The notes under the pieces: model-generated | What the model saw: the letters and a program-made list of their open reading frames with translations, nothing else | Database searches by the model: none | Told to the model about the DNA's origin: nothing | Source of the DNA: Sporolactobacillus terrae DSM 11697 | GTDB taxonomy: Bacteria > Bacillota > Bacilli > Bacillales > Sporolactobacillaceae | DNA: 64,000 nucleotides | Direction: 5' to 3' | Assembly: GCF_000648615.1 (NCBI RefSeq) | Contig: NZ_JFZC01000039.1 | Coordinates: 94,486 to 158,485 of the forward strand | Shown here: positions 57,947 to 64,000 of the stretch, piece after piece | Layout of the letters: the number at the start of each line of letters is the position of its first letter | Position numbering within the stretch: the stretch's first letter is position 1 | Program-made: the position numbers and the translations under genes

Positions 57947-59064
57947 ATTGGATTTCAGGCGAACATTTAATTCAACGGTTTGAAGAATGGGCACCGAAAA
58001 AATTGGCTTATGAAAAGGATAAAATTGGTCTTCTCGTCGGAACGTTGCATAAAGAAGTAAAACGCGTGATGGTTACCTTAGATGTGCTCGAAAATGTCGC
58101 CGATGAAGCAGCAGATAAGCAGGTTGATTTAATCATTGCTCACCATCCCCTGATCTTTCACCCGCTTAAAAACGTGCGCTCTGATCAAGGACAAGGGAAG
58201 ATTGTTACAAAATGTATCAAACATGACATCGCTGTTTATGCTGCGCATACAAATCTTGATATCGCGGATGGCGGTGTCAATGACATGCTTGCCGCACAAC
58301 TTGGGTTGAAGCATACGCAAATTTTGCAGCCCACCTATCATGAACCGCTGTATCAACTTGTCGTTTATGTACCGCAAAGTCATGCGGAGAACCTGCGCCA
58401 TGTGATTGGAGATGCAGGAGCGGGTTCGATTGGAAACTACAGTCATTGCAGTTTCGCTGCTTCGGGAACCGGTTCTTTTCTCCCGCGTTCGGGTGCCCAT
58501 CCTTATCTTGGTTCTGTAGGAAAGGTGGAACAAACGGATGAACAGCGAATTGAAGCCATTGTTCCCGACCATTTGTTGCGTAAAGTAGTCGCCCGAATGG
58601 TTAAAGCCCATCCCTATGAGGAACCTGTTTATCAGGTGATTCCGATTCAAAATGAGGGGAAAGCCTATGGCCTCGGCAGAATTGGAAAGCTTGCGGAAGC
58701 AATGCCTTTTGAACGCTATTGCCGTTCCGTCAAGGAGAAGCTTGGGATTGACGGACTGCGCGCGGTTGGAGCGGCAGATGCTATGATCCGCACTGTGGCG
58801 GTGTCTGGAGGCGATGGAAACCGTTTGATTCCCTATGCAAAGTACAGGGGAGCAGATGTGCTGATTAGCGGCGATATTTATTATCATACGGCGCATGATG
58901 CGTTATTGTGCGGACTTCATGTCATTGATGCAGGTCATTATATCGAGCGCGTGATGAAGAACGGCGTGCGGCAATACTTAAGCCGTGTGATTGAGGAAGA
59001 GCATTTTGACACAGAAGTGCTGATTTCAGAGTCAGTAACCAATCCATTTCGATTTATTGTTTAA
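57940..59064 (+). CDS. yqfO: Nif3-family metal-binding protein (YqfO)
   Basis: This 374-residue protein has the Nif3 metal site in LIIAHHPLIFHPLKNV and HTNLDIADGGVNDML, and a C-terminal HGH-type block (ISGDIYYHTAHDALLCGLHVIDAGHY). A PII-like domain (about residues 130-230) is inserted in the middle, as in B. subtilis YqfO. Members are GTP cyclohydrolase I type 2-like or of unknown role. The start is TTG 57940, following AAAGGAAG and overlapping trmK. Confidence 0.92.
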   Translation: MVNWISGEHLIQRFEEWAPKKLAYEKDKIGLLVGTLHKEVKRVMVTLDVLENVADEAADKQVDLIIAHHPLIFHPLKNVRSDQGQGKIVTKCIKHDIAVYAAHTNLDIADGGVNDMLAAQLGLKHTQILQPTYHEPLYQLVVYVPQSHAENLRHVIGDAGAGSIGNYSHCSFAASGTGSFLPRSGAHPYLGSVGKVEQTDEQRIEAIVPDHLLRKVVARMVKAHPYEEPVYQVIPIQNEGKAYGLGRIGKLAEAMPFERYCRSVKEKLGIDGLRAVGAADAMIRTVAVSGGDGNRLIPYAKYRGADVLISGDIYYHTAHDALLCGLHVIDAGHYIERVMKNGVRQYLSRVIEEEHFDTEVLISESVTNPFRFIV

Positions 59065-59083
59065 TTAGGAAAGTTCCTTCATG

Positions 59084-59152
59084 CATGTATGATGGGTTCG
59101 TGTCTTTTCGGTGCTGAATTGTCGCTTCGGTTACTCGCATGCCGCTGGCGCC
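59084..59152. repeat. Non-coding dispersed element, copy B
   Basis: Starts CATGTATGA and shares 31 identical bases (59102-59132) with the reverse complement of copy A at 29582-29612; similarity continues to about 59152 and then is lost. It lies between the Nif3 gene and aroB, with no coding sequence. Confidence 0.65.
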
Positions 59153-59236
59153 GGAGCACCTCCACTTTGGATTCTCGATCAAGACACTCGTCTATTGGTT
59201 TGAAGTCGGGGTGAAATCATAAACTTTCTTTACCGG

Positions 59237-59274
59237 TAATAAACCCTCTCAGATAAAGAAATGAGAGGGCTTAT
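59237..59274 (-). terminator. Terminator for the tkt-aroB operon (both directions possible)
   Basis: AATAAACCCTCTCA and TGAGAGGGCTTATT are near-perfect inverted arms with a 10-base loop between the convergent yqfO and aroB genes. Confidence 0.7.
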
Positions 59275-59346
59275 TGCAGAACGGGGGGCTCGATCGATCA
59301 AAGCGGTACCGATGCAAACATCACCCGTCTATTGTGCCGATCCGGA

Positions 59347-60429
59347 TCATTCACTTTTTAGCGACTTTTTTCCTGTGAAGAAGAATTCAGCTTGACTGAT
59401 CGGGATTGAGTGCATGGCAGGTTGACCCGGTGCTTTTAGGTAAACGAGAGTTAGCCGTCCGCCATGATTTTTCTTATCATTAATGATTTGACGGTAAAAG
59501 TCAGCAGTGTTCATCAGCGTTGACTTTAGCGGGAGTCCCGTTTGTTGAAGCCGCTGAACCAAACCATCTAAAGTGCCGTGTTTTGTCAAACCGTAATCCT
59601 TGAAGCACTGGGTTATTTGAACCATTCCAATGCTGATTGCTTCACCGTGCGCTAACGCTCCATTGGAAAGCAGTTCAATTGCATGGCCGATGGTGTGCCC
59701 AAAGTTCAGGACCTGCCTGAGTCCAGCTTCTTTTTCGTCCTTGCAGACGATCTTTGTTTTATAGGCAATGCTTTGATGGATGAGCGGTTCCGCCTGTGTG
59801 ACAATGTCTTGCGGATGGTGCACTTCACCCGTCATCTGCCAAAATGTTTCACCTTCTAATGCGGACATTTTGACAATCTCGGCATAACCTTCACATAGAA
59901 AACGCTGCGGCAGTGTTTGCAGCGTATCCGGGTCAATGAAAACGGCGTCCGGCTGGTGAAAGGTTCCAACAATGTTCTTCGCAGTATCTAAGTTAATCGC
60001 TGTTTTTCCGCCAACGCTGCTGTCTACTTGTGCTAACAGCGAGGTAGGGACTTGAATGTAAGCAATACCGCGCATATAGGTTGAGGCGATGAACCCGGCG
60101 AGATCACCGACAACGCCGCCCCCAAGTGCAAGTACACCGTCTGATCGTGTGAACTGATTGTTTGTCAGCGCTCGGTATAACCGCACAGCAGTTTTCCAAC
60201 TTTTGGATGATTCTCCAGCGGGTACTTGAAAAGCAGCGGTGCGAAATCCGGCTGCCTCTAATTGCCGGATGATGCGTTCCTGATACAGGGGCGCAACATG
60301 GTGGTCGCTGACTACGGCTATTTTGCGCGGCGACCAGATCTCGGTGAGCAGAGAACCCAGTTGTTGGAGAATCCCGCGTTCAATGAAAATAGGGTACTTC
60401 TTATGCGGGAGTGTAGCAACAAGTTTCAC
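59347..60429 (-). CDS. aroB: 3-dehydroquinate synthase
   Basis: This 360-residue enzyme converts DAHP to 3-dehydroquinate, the second shikimate step. It has the NAD-binding GGGVVGDLAGFIASTYMRG, VDSSVGGKTAIN, and the zinc-site block NFGHTIGHAIE. GTG 60429 is used, seven bases after GGGAGG; an ATG at 60456 lies inside the DAHP synthase gene. It is the last gene of the minus-strand operon and overlaps nothing, starting two bases after the DAHP synthase stop. Confidence 0.95.
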   Translation of the reverse strand: MKLVATLPHKKYPIFIERGILQQLGSLLTEIWSPRKIAVVSDHHVAPLYQERIIRQLEAAGFRTAAFQVPAGESSKSWKTAVRLYRALTNNQFTRSDGVLALGGGVVGDLAGFIASTYMRGIAYIQVPTSLLAQVDSSVGGKTAINLDTAKNIVGTFHQPDAVFIDPDTLQTLPQRFLCEGYAEIVKMSALEGETFWQMTGEVHHPQDIVTQAEPLIHQSIAYKTKIVCKDEKEAGLRQVLNFGHTIGHAIELLSNGALAHGEAISIGMVQITQCFKDYGLTKHGTLDGLVQRLQQTGLPLKSTLMNTADFYRQIINDKKNHGGRLTLVYLKAPGQPAMHSIPISQAEFFFTGKKSLKSE

Positions 60430-60431
60430 GT

Positions 60432-61433
60432 TCAATCCTCCCACGTTGCCATGCATTGACGAAGTGCGGCAATACGCTTCGTCATGGTCAGATACGTATC
60501 GGGTTTGAGTGCTTGCGGGCCGTCGGACATTGCCTTCTCGGGATGGTCATGAATTTCAACGATCATCCCGCTGGCGCCTGCCGCAGTACCTGCGTACGCA
60601 GCGGGCGCAACCAAATCCCAACAGCCAACAGCATGACTTGGATCAACAATGACCGGATAATGCGTCAGCTTTTGCAAAACGGGGACAGCTGCTACATCAA
60701 ACGTATTCCTCGTGTACTGATGATCAAAAGTCCGAATGCCGCGTTCAATCAAAATAATGTTGGTATTACCTCCGCTTGCGATATACTCGGATGCATTCAG
60801 CAGATCATCAATGGAAGCGGCCATCCCGCGTTTCAGCGCAACGGGAATGCGGGTTTTTCCCACAGCTTTTAGCAAAGAAAAGTTTTGCATATTCCGTGCA
60901 CCGATTTGCATTACATCCGTGTATTCTGCGACGAGTGGCACATGGGTTTCATCCATAACTTCAGTAATGACATCCATTCCATTTTCATCCGCAGCCTTGC
61001 GTAAGTAGCGCAAGCCTTCCTCACCGAGCCCTTGGAAGGAGTAGGGCGAAGTTCGTGGTTTAAATGCCCCGCCGCGCAGAATGGATGCGCCGCCTCGACG
61101 GGCTACCTCGGCCATACGTCGAATATGATCTTCCGACTCCACGGAACATGGGCCGGCCATAATTGTAAAGGTCTTGGTGCCAATTTCCGAATGCGGCAGC
61201 TGAATGACGCTGTCTTCAGGATGAAAACTGCGGCTTGCTTGAACAAAAGACGGCGTTTCCGCAATGATTTGATCAATGGCCTCGGCTTCTTGATCTGAAA
61301 AAGAGTAGTGGTCAAGTCCGACAACCGCCATGTGCAAACCGAAAATAAATACTTGCTTGTGCAACTGGTTGAATTTTGTTTGAAAAGCGTGCTGAGTTTC
61401 CGGTGTCACGGTTTGTTTAAACGTAATAATCAT
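60432..61433 (-). CDS. aroF: 3-deoxy-7-phosphoheptulonate (DAHP) synthase, type I-beta with regulatory N-terminal domain
   Basis: This 333-residue enzyme joins phosphoenolpyruvate and erythrose 4-phosphate. The catalytic barrel has GPCSVESEDH, GGAFKPRTSPYSFQGLG, QIGARNMQN and VIVDPSHAVGC. Residues 1-75, ending SRSFHPEDSVIQL, resemble the ferredoxin-like Tyr/Phe-sensing domain of Thermotoga DAHP synthase. No chorismate mutase domain is fused, unlike B. subtilis AroA. It lies between tkt and aroB in one operon. Confidence 0.95.
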   Translation of the reverse strand: MIITFKQTVTPETQHAFQTKFNQLHKQVFIFGLHMAVVGLDHYSFSDQEAEAIDQIIAETPSFVQASRSFHPEDSVIQLPHSEIGTKTFTIMAGPCSVESEDHIRRMAEVARRGGASILRGGAFKPRTSPYSFQGLGEEGLRYLRKAADENGMDVITEVMDETHVPLVAEYTDVMQIGARNMQNFSLLKAVGKTRIPVALKRGMAASIDDLLNASEYIASGGNTNIILIERGIRTFDHQYTRNTFDVAAVPVLQKLTHYPVIVDPSHAVGCWDLVAPAAYAGTAAGASGMIVEIHDHPEKAMSDGPQALKPDTYLTMTKRIAALRQCMATWED

Positions 61434-61489
61434 TTCATTTCCCTCACTTCATCTGATTTCAACGCTGTTTATCATGGATTGCTCTAGCA

Positions 61490-63511
61490 TCAGATTGATG
61501 GAGCCGCAGCGTCGATAAGCTGCAAGTAGTGTTTGACAATCTCTTTTTTGGTAAATCCGTAATTATGCAGGAGTTCAGCAGCAGAACCGCTGGCTCCAAA
61601 GGTGTCTACACCAAGCCGGATGCCCTCTGTTCCTACATAGCGTTCCCAACCGAGCGTCGTTCCCAGTTCAATTGACAGTCGGCGATGGATACGGGACGGG
61701 AGCACCGATTCGCGGTAGGACTTACTTTGTTGCTCGAAACGATCGAAGCAAGGCAAGGAAACGACGGAAACGTCATGTCCTGACTGCTTCAAAAGCTGCT
61801 GAGCAGCAACGGCGAGCTGGACTTCCGAGCCGGTTGCAATTAAGATCCCTTCAGGCCTTGCACCTGTTTGTGGCGAAAGCACGTAGCCGCCGCGGCGCAC
61901 CCCTTCACGCGCGCGTTCTGCCGAGAATCGTAAAACCGGCAGTTTCTGTCGAGACAGCACTAAGACTGTGGGTTGATGGTACGTCTCCATAGCCGCTTCC
62001 CAGGCGGCGACCGTCTCGTTTGCATCTGCAGGGCGAATCAGGGAAATTCCCGGCATTGCCCGCAAACTCATGAGGTGTTCGACCGGTTCATGAGTTGGTC
62101 CGTCTTCGCCAACAGCAATGGAATCATGCGTGAAGACATAGATTACCGGAAGCTTTTGCAAAGCAGCAAGCCGAATGGCGGCGCGCATGTAATCGGAGAA
62201 GACAAGAAAGGTTCCTCCGAATACTCGGCTGCCCCCGTGAAGCATGATACCGTTTAATAGAGCCCCTTCAGCGAATTCACGAACACCGAAAGCAATATTT
62301 CTGCCGTTTCGATTGGCAGCACTGAATAAATTGCTGTTTTCGATATCTGTTTTGTTTGAACTGGCCAAATCTGCCGAACCGCCCCATAGATAAGGAATTT
62401 TTGCTGCGAACATTTGGATCATTCGCTGACTCACTTCGCGGCCGGACGCCTCTATTCCAACGGCATAGCGTGGAAGGAACGTCTTCCAAGCGATGGGCAA
62501 CGTGTTGCTGAGCGATTGTTTGAATGGTTTGGCTTGTTCGGGAAAATCGATCGACCATTGATCAATACGGCGGTTCCATTTGGCCTCAGCCTGTTTGCCG
62601 CGCCGCGCAATGCAATCCGCAAATCGATCATAGACCTCTTTGGGAATGAAGAATTCAGGAAAATGCCAATTGAGTCTGGTGCGCAAGGAAGCGATTCCGC
62701 CTGCACCAAGCGGCATACCATGAACTTGATTCGTTCCTTGTCCGGGCGCGCCAAATCCGATTATGGTGCGCACCTCGATCAAGGTTGGGCGCATGTTCTG
62801 CTCTTTTGCCCGACAAATTGCAGCATCGATTTCAGCCAAATCATTGCCATCTTCTACGCGTTCATAGTGCCAACCATAGCTTTTGAAGCGTTTCTGAACA
62901 TCATCAGAATAAGCACGCTTTGTTGCACCGTCGAGCGAGACTTGATTCGAATCATACAGAACCGTCAATTTGTTCAGCTTCAAGTGCCCGGCAAGACTGG
63001 CCGCTTCGTGAGAGACACCTTCCATTAGATCGCCGTCTCCACACAGCGCGAAGGTGCGATGGTTGATCACATCCGTTTGCTTCGCATGATACATAGAAGA
63101 AAGGTGCGCTTCAGCCATTGCCATGCCCACAGCCATTGCTAAACCTTGCCCAAGCGGGCCGGTTGTTGCTTCGACGCCGCATGTCGTTCCGTATTCAGGA
63201 TGTCCCGGCGTTTTGCTGTTCAACCTACGAAACTGTTTTAAATCATTGATCGTCAGATTAAATCCTGACAGGTGAAGCAGACTGTACAACAGGGATGATC
63301 CGTGCCCTGCCGACAAAACAAATCGATCGCGATCAAACCATTTTGAGTCCTCCGGGTTCAAATGCAAATGATTGCGCCACAAAACGTAAGCCATTGGAGC
63401 AGCCCCAAGCGCCAGTCCCGGGTGGCCTGAACCCGCTTGCTCAATGCACGCGCAGCTCAGCATTCGTACTGCATTTACACATAATTGATCGATGGGATCA
63501 ATGTTCATCAT
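61490..63511 (-). CDS. tkt: Transketolase in an aromatic-biosynthesis operon
   Basis: This 673-residue TPP enzyme makes erythrose 4-phosphate, a DAHP synthase substrate. Visible are GSGHPGLALGAAPM, TTGPLGQGLAMAVGMA, the TPP motif GDGDLMEG...YDSNQVSLDG, and GEDGPTHEPVEHL with catalytic residues. GGAAGGAG lies nine bases before ATG 63511. It is the first gene of the operon and is preceded by a long attenuator-type leader. Whether it is the housekeeping or a dedicated second transketolase cannot be told from this window. Confidence 0.95.
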   Translation of the reverse strand: MMNIDPIDQLCVNAVRMLSCACIEQAGSGHPGLALGAAPMAYVLWRNHLHLNPEDSKWFDRDRFVLSAGHGSSLLYSLLHLSGFNLTINDLKQFRRLNSKTPGHPEYGTTCGVEATTGPLGQGLAMAVGMAMAEAHLSSMYHAKQTDVINHRTFALCGDGDLMEGVSHEAASLAGHLKLNKLTVLYDSNQVSLDGATKRAYSDDVQKRFKSYGWHYERVEDGNDLAEIDAAICRAKEQNMRPTLIEVRTIIGFGAPGQGTNQVHGMPLGAGGIASLRTRLNWHFPEFFIPKEVYDRFADCIARRGKQAEAKWNRRIDQWSIDFPEQAKPFKQSLSNTLPIAWKTFLPRYAVGIEASGREVSQRMIQMFAAKIPYLWGGSADLASSNKTDIENSNLFSAANRNGRNIAFGVREFAEGALLNGIMLHGGSRVFGGTFLVFSDYMRAAIRLAALQKLPVIYVFTHDSIAVGEDGPTHEPVEHLMSLRAMPGISLIRPADANETVAAWEAAMETYHQPTVLVLSRQKLPVLRFSAERAREGVRRGGYVLSPQTGARPEGILIATGSEVQLAVAAQQLLKQSGHDVSVVSLPCFDRFEQQSKSYRESVLPSRIHRRLSIELGTTLGWERYVGTEGIRLGVDTFGASGSAAELLHNYGFTKKEIVKHYLQLIDAAAPSI

Positions 63512-63562
63512 TGCGTCACTCCTTCCTGTTTTTTACTGGATCTTGATAAATCTGATGAACGG

Positions 63563-63602
63563 AAAAAAGTCCCGCGGTTATCCGTAAACCGCGGGACTTT
63601 TC
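63563..63602 (-). terminator. Second leader terminator (attenuator T2) before tkt
   Basis: GTCCCGCGGTT and AACCGCGGGAC are perfect 11-base arms with a seven-base loop, followed on the minus strand by six Ts. It lies 50 bases before tkt, so it must be bypassed for expression. Confidence 0.88.
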
Positions 63603-63627
63603 TCCGGATCATTTCACCGGATATAGG

Positions 63628-63678
63628 AAAAAGCCGCACAGTTTATTGACCTTATATCGGACAACATCGATGCGGCTT
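63628..63678 (-). terminator. First leader terminator candidate (T1) before tkt
   Basis: On the minus strand AAGCCGCA (63678-63671) pairs with TGCGGCTT (63638-63631), followed by TTT. The 32-base loop is large, so it is less certain than T2. Confidence 0.5.
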
Positions 63679-63715
63679 GTTTGTTATGATGCATGAAAAA
63701 CAACTCTGGCCAGCA

Positions 63716-63765
63716 CAGATGCAAACGGAAGTGTGTTTGCATCTGCAAGATTCGCGGATACAAAC
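63716..63765 (-). promoter_or_regulatory. Mutually exclusive hairpins after the leader peptide
   Basis: Region 2 (GATGCAAAC, 63743-63735) can pair with region 1 (GTTTGTATC, 63765-63757), which begins just after the leader stop, or with region 3 (GTTTGCATC, 63726-63718). The extended 2:3 stem is 11 perfect pairs with an eight-base loop. This is the layout of a ribosome-controlled RNA switch. Confidence 0.75.
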
Positions 63766-63766
63766 A

Positions 63767-63835
63767 CTAACTAAACCAGCCAAAGTAATAGTATCGATTG
63801 AGTTGGAAACAACCTTTTTGTTTTATCATCATCAT
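63767..63835 (-). CDS. Aromatic-rich leader peptide of the tkt-aroF-aroB operon
   Basis: This 22-codon frame opens with three ATG codons, eight bases after AGGAG, and ends in TAG. The last nine residues are RYYYFGWFS: three Tyr codons in a row, then Phe, Gly, Trp and Phe. Seven of 22 residues are aromatic. It begins about 25 bases after the predicted transcript start and is followed at once by competing hairpins and two terminators. By analogy with enterobacterial TrpL and PheL it should stall ribosomes when aminoacylated Tyr-, Phe- or Trp-tRNA is short. Its role is inferred; the features themselves are plain in the sequence. Confidence 0.85.
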   Translation of the reverse strand: MMMIKQKGCFQLNRYYYFGWFS

Positions 63836-63867
63836 TTGAAAAACTCCTAAACCAGTTGGTGACAATT

Positions 63868-63896
63868 ACAATAACAAGTTGCTATCTGAAAGTCAA
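63868..63896 (-). promoter_or_regulatory. Promoter of the tkt-aroF-aroB operon
   Basis: On the minus strand TTGACT (63896-63891) is followed after 17 bases by TATTGT (63873-63868). The transcript should begin near 63861, giving a leader of about 350 bases. Bases 63897-64000 are AT-rich and show no gene. Confidence 0.7.
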
Positions 63897-64000
63897 GACA
63901 AATTCGAAAAAAGTATGTGTCAAGCTTTTCTCGGAACTCTTTATTGGGAAAGAGCTTCTTAATTCTAAATTTGTACACCTTAGGTATAAAATCATATTTT

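Noticed and set aside
62414..63028. 204-codon plus-strand frame opposite tkt
   Set aside because: Antisense shadow of a full-length, motif-complete transketolase.

Overview
The window is a chromosomal segment of a low-to-moderate G+C, endospore-forming member of the Bacillales. Gene order follows the recD2-to-tkt neighbourhood of Bacillus subtilis (yrrC to yrhC, sda/sigK, yqeG to comEC, holA to dnaJ, yqeT to sigA, yqfN/yqfO) closely enough that most names can be given from both sequence and position. Sporulation genes (sigK, sda, gpr, yqxA, yqfC, yqfD), competence genes (comER, comEA, comEB, comEC) and the sigA operon are all present. A Sporolactobacillaceae-type host fits the many differences from Bacillus proper, but that is inference. 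No rRNA, tRNA, transposase, prophage or CRISPR array was seen.

Layout. 1-7 kb: end of recD2, a small zinc-ribbon protein, an AI-2E permease, then alaS-ireB-ruvX-yrzB behind a consensus promoter and a long attenuator-like leader. 7-10.4 kb: mltG, an O-methyltransferase, udk, greA. 10.7-15.6 kb: yrrS, then the methionine-to-cysteine recycling genes yrrT-mtnN-mccA-mccB and yrhC. 15.7-17.1 kb, minus strand: sda, an uninterrupted sigK and an acylphosphatase, with a DnaA-box cluster upstream. 17.6-21.2 kb: ribosome-assembly and NAD genes yqeG-yqeH-yqeI-nadD-yqeK-rsfS. 21.4-27.6 kb: comER (minus), comEA-comEB-comEC, holA, rpsT (minus). 27.8-32.7 kb: gpr, yqxA, lepA, hemW. 32.7-40.9 kb: CIRCE-controlled hrcA-grpE-dnaK-dnaJ followed by prmA-rsmE-mtaB. 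40.9-47.2 kb: yqeW (minus), rpsU-yqeY, floA, an unknown membrane protein, yqfC-yqfD, phoH. 47.3-56.9 kb: pgpH-ybeY-dgkA-cdd-era-yqzL-recO-ccpN-yqxD-dnaG-sigA. 57.2-59.1 kb: trmK and a Nif3-family gene behind a cre-like site. 59.3-63.9 kb, minus strand: a tkt-DAHP synthase-aroB operon.

The most interesting element is the leader of that last operon. A promoter at 63868-63896 is followed by a 22-codon reading frame with a good ribosome site whose last nine residues read RYYYFGWFS. It is followed at once by mutually exclusive hairpins and then two tandem terminator-like stem-loops before tkt. This looks like ribosome-mediated attenuation sensing Tyr, Phe and Trp together and controlling erythrose-4-phosphate supply plus the first two shikimate steps. 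Such control is classic in enterobacteria; Bacillales usually use T-boxes or TRAP.

Other points worth a look: genes missing from the conserved order (including spoIIP between gpr and yqxA), DnaA boxes beside sda, a Cys-containing small frame before mccA, a mini-ORF overlapping the comEC start, a large palindrome before yrrT, a dispersed non-coding repeat at 29.6 and 59.1 kb, and an alaS leader that has the layout of a T-box but no recognisable canonical T-box sequence.
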